A DNA stretch of 64,000 nt from an uncultured Microbacterium sp. (GTDB lineage Bacteria; Actinomycetota; Actinomycetes; Actinomycetales; Microbacteriaceae), in assembly GCF_947489255.1 (NCBI RefSeq), contig NZ_CANLCY010000005.1:310001-374000 (forward strand), read 5' to 3'. The notes under the pieces are model-generated. The model made no database searches. It was not told the DNA's origin and worked only from the letters and a program-made list of their open reading frames with translations. Position numbers and translations under genes: made by a program. This document shows, piece by piece, positions 1-7,519 of the stretch (its first letter is position 1; the number at the start of each line of letters is the position of its first letter).

Positions 1-467
1 GCGACGACCTCCGCGCCCTCGCGGCGCAGGGCCTCGACCGCCTTGAGCGCCGACTGACCCGTGGTGGAGGTGTCTTCGACGACGACGACGCGCTTGCCCG
101 CGACATCGGCGCCCTCGATCTGGCGGCCGCGGCCGTGGTCCTTCGGCTCCTTGCGCACGACGAACGCGTCGAGCGGGCGGCCGGCGTGCACCGACTCGTG
201 CATGACGGCGTTCGCGATCGGGTCGGCGCCCAGCGTGAGTCCGCCGACCGCGACGACACCATCGAGGTCTTTCACGAGGTCGAGCACGAGACGCCCGATC
301 GCCGGGGCGGCGCGGTGGTCGAGCGTGAGCTTGCGCATGTCGACGTAGTACGTCGCCTTCTTGCCGCTCGAGAGGGTGAAATCGCCGTGGAACACCGCCT
401 CGGCGTTGATGAGGCCGATGAGGGCCTGGCGGTCGGCTTCGAGCTCGGCAGTGGAGGCGGTGGTCAC
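1..467 (-). CDS. pyrE: Orotate phosphoribosyltransferase (3' end cut by window edge)
   Basis: PyrE joins orotate to PRPP, giving orotidine 5'-phosphate in de novo pyrimidine synthesis in the cytoplasm. About 155 codons from the GTG start are visible. They read MTTASTAELEADRQALIGLI, then the LSSGKKATYYVDMRKLTLD segment typical of the family's N-terminal part, then the PRPP-binding loop VVVVEDTSTTGQSALKAV near residues 127-144. That loop is the decisive motif. The family is usually 180-200 residues, so roughly the last 30-40 lie outside the window. The stretch between this start and xthA (468-692) holds no convincing gene. The two genes are divergent. Confidence 0.93.
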   Translation of the reverse strand, partial: MTTASTAELEADRQALIGLINAEAVFHGDFTLSSGKKATYYVDMRKLTLDHRAAPAIGRLVLDLVKDLDGVVAVGGLTLGADPIANAVMHESVHAGRPLDAFVVRKEPKDHGRGRQIEGADVAGKRVVVVEDTSTTGQSALKAVEALRREGAEVV

Positions 468-692
468 GGCGTCGAGTCTATTGCGCCGCCACGCCGCAGC
501 CGCGGGATGTCACGGCGCAGCGTCCCGGCATCCGTCCCGCGGAGTCCACGGGCGCCACGCCGCGAGCGCCCGACGGGCGACGGCGTGTCGACGACGATGT
601 CCGCACGACGGCTCACGCGCGCTGCTCGCACGAGACCGCCCGGCCGCGCCGCGCGACCGTCGATGTCCTCCCCCGAAAGTAGGCTGGATGGC

Positions 693-1538
693 ATGCGTCT
701 GGCCACCTGGAACGTCAACTCCATCCGCGCTCGTGTGACCCGCACCGTCGAGTTCTGCGTGCGCGAGCACATCGACGTGCTGGCGATGCAGGAGATCAAG
801 TGCAAGACGGAGCAGTTCCCGTACGCCGCCTTCGAAGAGGCCGGGTACCACGTCGCCGCGCACGGCCTGAACCAGTGGAACGGCGTCGCGATCGCGAGCC
901 GTGAGCCCCTCGAAGACGTCGAGATCGGCTTCCCGGGGATGCCGGGCTTCGAGAAGGGCAAAGAGGGGCCCGACCTGCCGCAGGAGGCGCGCGCGATCGG
1001 CGCCACCGTGAACGGCGTGCGCGTGTGGAGCCTTTACGTGCCCAACGGCCGCGGGCTCGACGACCCGCACTACGTCTACAAGCTCGACTGGCTCGACAAG
1101 CTCCGCCAGTACACCGCCGACACGCTCGCGGCCCACCCCGATCTGCCGCTCGCCCTGACCGGCGACTTCAACATCGCCCCCACCGATGACGACAACGGCG
1201 ACCCCACCGTCGTGGAGGGCGCGACCACGCACGTCTCCCCTCCCGAGCGCGCGGCGTTCGCCGCGTTCGAGACCGCGGGGCTGACCGACGTCGTGCGGCC
1301 GCTCGTTCCCACCGGCTACACCTACTGGGACTACAAGCAGCTGCGTTTCCCCCGCAACGAGGGTCTGCGCATCGACTTCATCCTGGGCTCGCAGGCGTTC
1401 GCCGACGCCGTCCACGGCGCGGAGATCCACCGCAACGAGCGCAAGGGCGAGGTCCCCAGCGACCACGTCCCCGTCGTCGCCGACCTCGACCTGTCGGGCG
1501 CCGACGACGATGACGACCTGCCGATGATCTTCGGCTGA
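693..1538 (+). CDS. xthA: Exodeoxyribonuclease III / AP endonuclease
   Basis: This 281-residue enzyme cleaves DNA at abasic sites and removes nucleotides 3'-5' in base-excision repair. The endonuclease/exonuclease/phosphatase fold is clear: WNVNSIRAR at residues 6-14, metal-ligand Glu34 in MQEIK, the YVPNG tyrosine near 115, GDFNIAP around 157-163 and the terminal SDHVPV near 256-261. The length is normal for ExoIII. The reading frame is open far upstream, but the family N-terminus begins at this ATG. A TAGGCT box ends 7 nt before it, which fits a leaderless transcript; there is no Shine-Dalgarno. A short acidic tail rich in Asp follows the catalytic core. Confidence 0.94.
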   Translation: MRLATWNVNSIRARVTRTVEFCVREHIDVLAMQEIKCKTEQFPYAAFEEAGYHVAAHGLNQWNGVAIASREPLEDVEIGFPGMPGFEKGKEGPDLPQEARAIGATVNGVRVWSLYVPNGRGLDDPHYVYKLDWLDKLRQYTADTLAAHPDLPLALTGDFNIAPTDDDNGDPTVVEGATTHVSPPERAAFAAFETAGLTDVVRPLVPTGYTYWDYKQLRFPRNEGLRIDFILGSQAFADAVHGAEIHRNERKGEVPSDHVPVVADLDLSGADDDDDLPMIFG

Positions 1539-1550
1539 GCGCCGGGCGGC

Positions 1551-1657
1551 GGCATCCGGTCAGCGGATGCAGCCCGCGGTCGGCCGGGCGTTGCCGCCTG
1601 GCATCCGGTCGGCGGGTGCAGCTCGTGTCGGCCGGGCGTTACCGCCTGGCATCCGGT
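1551..1657. repeat. Tandem 48/49-bp repeat, about 2.2 copies
   Basis: Two near-identical units start with GGCATCCGGT at 1551 and 1600, and a third copy of that start is at 1648. The repeat lies just after xthA. Together with the hairpin at 1680 and the sigma promoter at 1777 it fills the 333-bp gap between xthA and the DGPF gene. No gene is seen there. Confidence 0.75.
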
Positions 1658-1679
1658 GAACAGATTCGGAAACGGGCGA

Positions 1680-1716
1680 CGGATCCGGACGCATCGCTCG
1701 AATCCGTCCGGATCCG
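1680..1716 (+). terminator. Hairpin after xthA, probable terminator
   Basis: Arms CGGATCCGGAC (1680-1690) and GTCCGGATCCG (1706-1716) form a perfect 11-bp stem with a 15-nt loop. There is no U-tract, as is common in GC-rich actinobacteria. Confidence 0.5.
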
Positions 1717-1776
1717 CGGCCGATCGCCGGATCTGCGACACCGCCCGGTGGTGCGTCAAAAGAATTCTCCGGACCC

Positions 1777-1803
1777 TGTCGATTCCGTCGCGCGCCGTTC
1801 GAC
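1777..1803 (+). promoter_or_regulatory. Candidate ECF42-type sigma promoter
   Basis: TGTCGA (1777-1782) is followed by a 17-nt spacer and CGAC (1800-1803), about 70 bp before the DGPF gene. As I recall, the ECF42 sigma group recognises TGTCGA at -35 and a CGA/CGTC-like -10, usually in front of DGPF genes. The sigma gene here lies in the same operon, so the site would be autoregulatory. Confidence 0.55.
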
Positions 1804-1871
1804 GCGATAGTAGGGGCAGGCATTCGCTCCCCTCAGATCGCTCGAGAGAGCACCGACGAGAAGAGTCCACG

Positions 1872-2297
1872 ATGAAGTTCATGCTGATCATGCGCGGTAC
1901 CGACGAGGCGTACGCGGCGTACAAGCAGATCCCGTTCGAGCAGATCATCAACGAGATGGGCGCCTACAACGAGTCGATGATGAGCGCGGGAGTGCTCGTC
2001 GCGGGCGATGGTCTGGCCGAGGACATGAGCCAGAACTTCGTCGTGACCTTCGACGGCGACGAACCCGTCGTCACGGACGGCCCCTACGGCGAGACGCACG
2101 AGCTGTTCAACGGCTTCTGGATCATCGAGGTGTCGACGAAGGAAGAAGCCGTCGAGTGGGCGCGCCGAGCGCCGCTCATCGCGGGCAACACGCTCGAGGT
2201 GCGCCGCGTGACCGACGAGACCGACTTCGCCGCGTTCGCCGACAACGAGTACATCCAGAAGGAGGAGGGTTGGCGCGAGGAGCAGTCCTCGCGGTGA
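1872..2297 (+). CDS. DGPF-domain (YciI/YCII-like) protein
   Basis: This 141-residue protein belongs to the DGPF/YCII-related family of small ferredoxin-like-fold proteins. It opens with MKFMLIMRGTDEAY and carries the signature DGPYGETHE, a variant of the family's DGPF, followed by LFNGFWIIEVSTKEEAVEWA. The biochemical role of the family is not settled. DGPF genes habitually sit beside ECF42 sigma factors, as here: the stop codon overlaps the next gene's GTG by GTGA. Start choice rests on the conserved family N-terminus and an upstream purine-rich GAGAAGAG. The protein is probably transcribed by its own sigma factor from the site at 1777. Confidence 0.88.
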   Translation: MKFMLIMRGTDEAYAAYKQIPFEQIINEMGAYNESMMSAGVLVAGDGLAEDMSQNFVVTFDGDEPVVTDGPYGETHELFNGFWIIEVSTKEEAVEWARRAPLIAGNTLEVRRVTDETDFAAFADNEYIQKEEGWREEQSSR

Positions 2298-3535
2298 GCC
2301 CCGACTCCGACGTCTCGCGGCGCGTCGCGGCGATCTGGCGCATCGAGGGCGCCCGCGTCGTCGCGACGCTCGCGCGCGTGGTCGGAGACCTCCCCACGGC
2401 GGAGGACCTGGCTCAGGATGCCGTCGCCGAGGCCCTCGCGCAGTGGCCGCGCGAGGGCGTGCCCGCGAATCCCGGCGCCTGGCTGACCGCGGTCGCGAAG
2501 CGGCGGGCGATCGACGGCTGGCGTCGCGAGCAGAACCTCGGCGAGAAGTACCGGCTGATCGGCGCGGACGTGGACGAGATCAGGGATGCCGAGTGGCAGC
2601 CGATCGACGACGACGTGCTGCGGCTGGTGTTCGCGGCCTGCCACCCGGTGCTCGCGCGGGAGGCGCAGGTCGCGCTGACGCTGAAGGTGGTGGGCGGGCT
2701 CGACACGGACGCGATCGCGCGCCTGTTCCTCGTGCCGGTGACGACGATGCAGCAGCGGATCGTCCGCGCGAAGAGGGCGCTGAGCGCGGCCCGGGTCCCG
2801 TTCGAGGTGCCGGATCCGGCGCAGTGGCCGACGCGGCTCAGCGCGGTGCTGAGCGTGATCTACCTCGTCTTCACCGAGGGCTACGCCGCCACCTCCGGCG
2901 ACGCCGTGCTGCGCACCGAGCTGGCGCACGAGGCGATCCGGCTGGGGCGCGTCCTCGCGCGACTGCTCCCCCGCGAGCCCGAGGTGCTGGGGCTCGGCGC
3001 CCTCATGGAGGTGCAGGCGTCGCGCTTCGCGGCCCGCGTGGATGCGAACGGGGATGCCGTGCTCCTCGCCGACCAGGACCGTCGGCGGTGGGACCGCTCG
3101 GCGATCGCCCGCGGCCGGTTGCTCCTCGAGCGGGCCGATGCGCGGGGGAAGGGCCGCGGGCCGTACCAGCTCCAGGCCGCGATCGCGCTCTGTCACGCGG
3201 AGGCGATGAGCGTCGACGCGACGGACTGGGATCGCATCGTCGTGCTGTACGAGGTGCTCGGTCGGGTGGCCCCGAGCCCTGTCGTCGAGCTCAATCACGC
3301 CGTGGCCGTGTCGATGGCATCCGGGCCTTTGGAGGGACTCGCGCTCGTCGACGATCTCGCCGCAACCGGGGTGCTGCGAGGCTCGCACCTGATCCCGTCG
3401 GTGCGCGGCGAGCTGCTGTCGCGGCTGTGTCGCACACGCGCGGCGCGGGACGAGCTGCTCGCGGCGGCGGGGCTGACCCGCAACGAGCGAGAGGCCGAGC
3501 TGCTGCGGCGGAAGGCCGCCGCGCTGGGGCTGTGA
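2294..3535 (+). CDS. ECF sigma factor, ECF42-type, with long C-terminal extension
   Basis: This 413-residue protein directs RNA polymerase to alternative promoters. Residues 1-170 contain the sigma-2 and sigma-4 regions (AEDLAQDAVAEALAQWP near 37-53; a helix-turn-helix around LDTDAIARLFLVPVTTMQQR). After this comes a C-terminal domain of more than 200 residues with ELAHEAIRLGRVLARLLP and a helical-repeat pattern, diagnostic of the ECF42/DUF6596 type. That extension is known in the group to be needed for activity and takes the place of an anti-sigma factor; none is encoded nearby. The GTG start is fixed by overlap with the DGPF stop. The end lies before a repeat-rich gap. Confidence 0.9.
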   Translation: MSPDSDVSRRVAAIWRIEGARVVATLARVVGDLPTAEDLAQDAVAEALAQWPREGVPANPGAWLTAVAKRRAIDGWRREQNLGEKYRLIGADVDEIRDAEWQPIDDDVLRLVFAACHPVLAREAQVALTLKVVGGLDTDAIARLFLVPVTTMQQRIVRAKRALSAARVPFEVPDPAQWPTRLSAVLSVIYLVFTEGYAATSGDAVLRTELAHEAIRLGRVLARLLPREPEVLGLGALMEVQASRFAARVDANGDAVLLADQDRRRWDRSAIARGRLLLERADARGKGRGPYQLQAAIALCHAEAMSVDATDWDRIVVLYEVLGRVAPSPVVELNHAVAVSMASGPLEGLALVDDLAATGVLRGSHLIPSVRGELLSRLCRTRAARDELLAAAGLTRNEREAELLRRKAAALGL

Positions 3536-3557
3536 CGCGCACACGGGTCCCGGCCCC

Positions 3558-3764
3558 TTCGACAGGCTCAGGGACCTGGGCCGCGACTCGGAGGGCTGAG
3601 CGGCAAGACGAGGGGCTGCAACACGCGCGGGGGGGCGACGCAGATGGCTGAGCCTGTCGAAGCCACCCCGCAGGGGTACCGGGCCCTCCGACAGGCTCAG
3701 GGACCTGGGCCGCGACACGGGGGGCTGGGCGGCGACTTAGGTGGCTGAGCCTGTCGACGCCACC
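3558..3764. repeat. Dispersed palindromic repeat, two direct and two inverted copies
   Basis: The core TTCGACAGGCTCAGGGACCT occurs at 3558-3577 and, with one change, at 3686-3705. The reverse-complement core TGGCTGAGCCTGTCGA occurs at 3645-3660 and GTGGCTGAGCCTGTCGA at 3741-3757. Each direct/inverted pair can fold into a long hairpin. Another copy lies at 6484. The arrangement resembles REP-type elements and may end transcription between the convergent sigma and FMN-reductase genes. Confidence 0.75.
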
Positions 3765-3815
3765 GGGGACGACGGCGGGGCCGAAGCGCAGCCCGACCCC
3801 GCCGTCGCGTGGAGA

Positions 3816-4388
3816 TCAGGCCGCGGGGACCTTGGCGGGCGCCGTACGCGAGATGAGCGTCACGAGCGCCTCGATCACCGAGCGCAGGAATTCGGCCGTC
3901 CCCTCGTTCGTGACGGTGCCGTCCTCCTCGAACAGGCCGGGGGTCGACTGGATGTAGCCCTCGGGCTGCCCCATCACGAGGGCGTTGTAGTGCAGGAGCA
4001 CCGCGCGGAGGTGCTGCTGGGCGGCCGCGGTGGCGATGCCGCTCTGCGAGGTGCCGATGACTGCGGTGGGCTTGTCGTTGAACGACGCCTCGCCGTAGGG
4101 GCGGGCCGACCAGTCGAGGGCGTTCTTGAGCACGCCGGGGATCGAGCGGCTGTACTCGGGGGTCACGACGAAGACGCCGTCGGCATCCTCGATCGCCTTC
4201 TTGAAGTCCTTCGCGACCTGGGGGAAGTCGCCGTCGTAGTCGGGCGAGTAGAAGGGGAGGTCCTTGATCGGGATCTCCTTCAGCGTGACGCCCTCGGGGG
4301 CGACCTTCTCGAGCGCCTTGGCCAGGCGGCGGTTGATGGAGGTGCTGGAGATGCTGCCGACGATGTAGCCGATCGTGTAGTCGGTCAC
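3816..4388 (-). CDS. NADPH-dependent FMN reductase family protein
   Basis: This 190-residue flavodoxin-fold protein transfers electrons from NAD(P)H to FMN or to small electrophiles such as quinones or azo compounds. The N-terminal phosphate-binding loop is GSISSTSINRRLAKAL (residues 11-26). The family signature TPEYSRSIPGVLKNALDW lies near 78-95. The GTG start has GAGAGGA about 6 nt upstream. The gene is monocistronic and convergent with the sigma gene. The physiological substrate cannot be told from sequence. Confidence 0.88.
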   Translation of the reverse strand: MTDYTIGYIVGSISSTSINRRLAKALEKVAPEGVTLKEIPIKDLPFYSPDYDGDFPQVAKDFKKAIEDADGVFVVTPEYSRSIPGVLKNALDWSARPYGEASFNDKPTAVIGTSQSGIATAAAQQHLRAVLLHYNALVMGQPEGYIQSTPGLFEEDGTVTNEGTAEFLRSVIEALVTLISRTAPAKVPAA

Positions 4389-4516
4389 GGTGATCCTCTC
4401 GGAGAAGACGGGGGCGTCGAGCGCCCGGTTTCATTCACGTGCAAGCGTCTCCCGCCAACCTGTATTCCGCCCCCTCTTGACTCCGCCCCATGGGGGATGC
4501 GGGTGTCGGTGGTCCC

Positions 4517-4531
4517 CCCTAGCGTGGAGGG
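4517..4531 (+). promoter_or_regulatory. Leaderless promoter of the kinase/regulator pair
   Basis: CCCTAGCGTGGA (4517-4528) contains a -10-like TAGCGT (4520-4525) that ends 6 nt before the ATG. The same 12 bases occur at 6599-6610 before the ABC operon, which suggests both units answer to one regulator. No good -35 was found at the right distance. Confidence 0.55.
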
Positions 4532-5791
4532 ATGGCACGACTGACCCGCACGCAGCGGCGCAACGATCTCGTGCTCGCGGTCGTGCTGTTCCTCGGCGGC
4601 ATGCTGAGCGCGGTGCTGTCGTCCGTCTCCGGCATCTACGGCGACGAGCAGGGGTCGTTGGCGATCGCCCTCGTCTACGTGGCGGTGCTCGCAGCGCCGA
4701 TCGCGGTACGTCGGAAATGGCCATCGGTCACCGCGGTGATCGTGTCGGTGGCCTACTTCCTGGCGGTGACCTTCCGCATCCCCGAGCTGTACGCCGGCAA
4801 CATCGCGATGTTCATCGCGCTCTACACCGTGGGCGCGTGGGAGCCGAACCGCCGACGCGCGACGATCGTGCGCGTCGCGATCATCGTCGGGATGTTCGCG
4901 TGGCTGTTCGTGGTGATGTTCCAAGACGCCACGCAGCCCGTCGACCCCGACGTCGAGGGGGCCTTCTCGCGCGTCGGCGCCTTCTCGCCCTTCGTGGCCT
5001 ACCAGCTGCTCATGATCGGGGTGAACGCGCTGTTCTTCGGGGGCGCCTACTACTTCGGCGATCGCTCCCACCAGCAGATGCGCGAGCGCGCAGCCCTCGA
5101 GGAGCGCACCGCCGAGCTCGAATCGGAGCGCGAGGTGACCGCCGCTCAAGCGGTAGCCCTCGACCGCGTACGCATCGCCCGCGAGCTGCACGACGTCGTC
5201 GCCCACCACGTCTCGCTCATGGGCGTGCAGGCGGGCGTGGCGCGCTCGCTGCTCTCTCGGGATCCGGATGCCGCTCGCGAGACGCTCGCGAGCATCGAGG
5301 GGTCGGCGCGCGCGTCGTTGCACGAGCTGCGCCAGCTGCTCGAGACGCTGCGATCGCCGGACTCCGACGCCTCCCCCGACACCGCCCCCACCACGCACGG
5401 GCTCACGTCGATCCGCGCCCTCGTCGACGAGGCCGAGGCGGCGGTGCTCCGCACCACCTTCACCGTGGTCGGCGAGCCCGTCATCGACCCGCCGCCGCTC
5501 GTGCAGGTCAATCTCTACCGCATCGCGCAGGAGGCCCTGACGAACGCCCGGCGTCATGCCGGGCCCGGCGCGACGGCGGACGTGCGCCTGCGCTTCTCCC
5601 GGGAGGCCGTCGAGCTCGAAGTCTCGAACACCGGCCGCCCCGGGTCGACGACCCCGGGCCTCGGTCAGCTCGGGATGCGCGAGCGGGCGGCCGTATCGGG
5701 CGGCAGCATCGAGATCGGCCCCCGATCGCGCGGCGGGTGGCTCGTGCGCGCGCGCGTCCCCCTCGCCACGGCGGAGGTCTCGCATGCCTGA
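4532..5791 (+). CDS. Sensor histidine kinase (HisKA_3/DesK-LiaS type)
   Basis: This 419-residue membrane kinase senses a signal and phosphorylates the adjacent response regulator. About five hydrophobic helices lie in residues 13-175. A short linker helix (residues 185-210, Glu-rich) leads to the phosphoacceptor region RVRIARELHDVVAHH with His220. The ATPase region follows: the N-box YRIAQEALTNARRHA (about 324-338) and the G-box GLGQLGMRERAAVSGG (about 373-388). The gene overlaps the regulator gene by 8 bp. No extracytoplasmic sensor domain is visible, so it probably senses membrane stress or something in the bilayer, as in DesK/LiaS proteins. It lies just upstream of an ABC exporter that is the likely target. 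Confidence 0.93.
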   Translation: MARLTRTQRRNDLVLAVVLFLGGMLSAVLSSVSGIYGDEQGSLAIALVYVAVLAAPIAVRRKWPSVTAVIVSVAYFLAVTFRIPELYAGNIAMFIALYTVGAWEPNRRRATIVRVAIIVGMFAWLFVVMFQDATQPVDPDVEGAFSRVGAFSPFVAYQLLMIGVNALFFGGAYYFGDRSHQQMRERAALEERTAELESEREVTAAQAVALDRVRIARELHDVVAHHVSLMGVQAGVARSLLSRDPDAARETLASIEGSARASLHELRQLLETLRSPDSDASPDTAPTTHGLTSIRALVDEAEAAVLRTTFTVVGEPVIDPPPLVQVNLYRIAQEALTNARRHAGPGATADVRLRFSREAVELEVSNTGRPGSTTPGLGQLGMRERAAVSGGSIEIGPRSRGGWLVRARVPLATAEVSHA

Positions 5792-6449
5792 GCTGCGCGT
5801 GCTCCTCGTCGACGACCACGCCATGATGCGCGCGGGCTTCCGCACGATCCTCTCGCTCGAGCCCGACATCACTGTCGTGGGCGAGGCGGCGACCGGCGCC
5901 GAGGCGGTGTCGGCGGCGGGTCGGCTGCATCCCGACGTGATCTGCATGGACGTGCAGATGCCCGACATGGACGGCCTGGAGGCCACCCGCCTGCTGACCG
6001 CCGACCCGAGGTCGGAGGCGGCGATCCTCATCGTGACGACCTTCGACCGCGACGACTACCTCTTCGCGGCGCTGGATGCCGGGGCCAGCGGCTTCCTGCT
6101 CAAGAACGCAGGTCCCGAGGAGCTCGTCTCGGCGGTGCGCATCGTGGGTGCGGGCGACGCGCTGCTGGCTCCCGAGGTCACGCGGCGGGTCATCGAGCGG
6201 TTCGCGACTCGCGCACCCTCGCCACCGGCATCCATACCTCCGCCCCTCCCCCTGACCGAACCGCTCACGGAGCGCGAGGCCGAGGTGCTGCGCCTCATGT
6301 CCCACGCGCTGAGCAATGCCGAGATCGCCGCACGACTGTTCATCGGCGAGGCGACGGTGAAGACGCACGTGTCGAACGTGCTGCAGAAGCTCGGCGCGCG
6401 CGACCGCGTGCAGGCCGTGGTGCTCGCGCACCGGCACGGCTCGGCCTGA
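5784..6449 (+). CDS. NarL/LuxR-family response regulator
   Basis: This 221-residue DNA-binding regulator is the partner of the upstream kinase. The receiver domain has acidic pair Asp10-Asp11, phospho-acceptor Asp56 in ICMDVQMPDMDG and Lys107 in GFLLKNAG. A Pro-rich linker (about 141-153) joins it to a C-terminal LuxR helix-turn-helix, LTEREAEVLRLMSHALSNAE and onward to TVKTHVSNVLQKL. The ATG lies inside the end of the kinase gene, so translation is coupled. Probable targets are the promoters at 4517 and 6599. Confidence 0.94.
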   Translation: MPELRVLLVDDHAMMRAGFRTILSLEPDITVVGEAATGAEAVSAAGRLHPDVICMDVQMPDMDGLEATRLLTADPRSEAAILIVTTFDRDDYLFAALDAGASGFLLKNAGPEELVSAVRIVGAGDALLAPEVTRRVIERFATRAPSPPASIPPPLPLTEPLTEREAEVLRLMSHALSNAEIAARLFIGEATVKTHVSNVLQKLGARDRVQAVVLAHRHGSA

Positions 6450-6483
6450 CGCGGGGCGGAGCCGGTGCGGCCGGCCCGGTCCC

Positions 6484-6503
6484 TTCGACAGGCTCAGGGA
6501 CCT
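6484..6503 (+). repeat. Third direct copy of the TTCGACAGGCTCAGGG repeat
   Basis: TTCGACAGGCTCAGGGACCT is identical to the copy at 3558. Here it stands alone between the response regulator and the ABC operon, without the inverted partner. Confidence 0.75.
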
Positions 6504-6598
6504 CGTGAACGAAGCCCGGCCACGGGGCGGCGGGGACCCTCCCCCGCGCGGCGGAGCCGGATCACCCTCGCCCGGTGGAGGCGCATCCGCAGCGACAT

Positions 6599-6627
6599 CC
6601 CTAGCGTGGAAGCAACGAGAAGAAGGG
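6599..6627 (+). promoter_or_regulatory. Promoter and ribosome-binding site of the ABC exporter operon
   Basis: CCCTAGCGTGGA (6599-6610) repeats the promoter word found before the kinase gene. Here the transcript would carry a short leader with GAAGAAGGGG (6618-6627) ahead of the GTG start at 6635. Confidence 0.5.
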
Positions 6628-6634
6628 GTGCACC

Positions 6635-7519
6635 GTGTTGGAACTGGACGGCATCACCAAGAGCTACGGCGGCCGCCGCGTGCTCGACGACGTGGGCTTC
6701 ACCGTCGCTCCCGGGCGGCTGACGGGCTTCGTCGGCGGGAACGGCGCCGGCAAGACGACCACCATGCGCATCGCCCTCGGCGTGCTCGGGAAGGACGCCG
6801 GATCGGTCGCCCTGAACGGCTCCCCCGTGACGACGGCCGACCGCCGCCGCTTCGGGTACATGCCCGAGGAACGCGGGCTGTACCCCAAGATGAAGGTCGC
6901 CGAGCACATCGCGTACCTGGCCCGTCTGCACGGCTTCTCCAAGACCGAGGCGACGCGGAAGGCGACGGCGCTGCTCGAACGACTCGGACTCGGCGAGCGC
7001 CTCGGCGATGCCGTCGAGACCCTCTCGCTGGGCAACCAGCAGCGCGCGCAGATCGCGGCATCCCTCGTCCACGAGCCCGAGGTGCTCATCCTCGACGAGC
7101 CCTTCTCGGGTCTCGACCCGCTCGCGGTCGACGTGGTGGCGGGGGTGCTCCAGGAGAAAGCCGCGGCCGGCACCGCCGTGCTGTTCTCGTCGCACCAGCT
7201 CGACGTCGTCGAGCGCTTGTGCGACGACCTCGTGATCATCGCGGCCGGCACGATCCGCGCTGCCGGGACCCGCGACGAGCTGCGCGCCCAGCACGCCACG
7301 CACCGCTACGAGCTGGTCTCGGGCAGCGACGCCGGCTGGCTGCGCGAGGAACCGGGGGTGACGGTCATCGACTTCGACGGCGGGTACGCCCTGTTCGACG
7401 CGGCCGATGACGCTACCGCGCAGCGCGTGCTGCAGGGCGCCGTCTCGCGCGGCGACGTCGCGAGCTTCGCCCCCCAGCGTCCGACCCTGGCCGAGATCTT
7501 CAAGGAGGTCATCCAGTGA
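6635..7519 (+). CDS. ABC exporter ATP-binding subunit (NatA-like)
   Basis: This 294-residue ATPase energises the permease encoded next. Walker A is GGNGAGKTT at residues 34-42. The signature motif is an unusual LSLGNQQRAQ in place of LSGGQ. Walker B is VLILDEPFSGLDP near 150-162, and the switch histidine lies in SSHQLDVVE. A C-terminal domain of about 90 residues resembles that of NatA/drug-efflux ATPases. The GTG start is set by GAAGAAGGGG upstream. The gene overlaps the permease by 4 bp, and AAGGAGG inside its end serves the next start. Confidence 0.92.
   Translation: MLELDGITKSYGGRRVLDDVGFTVAPGRLTGFVGGNGAGKTTTMRIALGVLGKDAGSVALNGSPVTTADRRRFGYMPEERGLYPKMKVAEHIAYLARLHGFSKTEATRKATALLERLGLGERLGDAVETLSLGNQQRAQIAASLVHEPEVLILDEPFSGLDPLAVDVVAGVLQEKAAAGTAVLFSSHQLDVVERLCDDLVIIAAGTIRAAGTRDELRAQHATHRYELVSGSDAGWLREEPGVTVIDFDGGYALFDAADDATAQRVLQGAVSRGDVASFAPQRPTLAEIFKEVIQ

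Noticed and set aside
61..738. Plus-strand frames opposite pyrE and before xthA
   Set aside because: The minus strand encodes PyrE with its PRPP motif. The frame upstream of the xthA ATG lacks family residues.
4477..4482. TTGACT as a -35 for the sensor-kinase promoter
   Set aside because: It lies 37 bp before TAGCGT, too far for a normal spacer.
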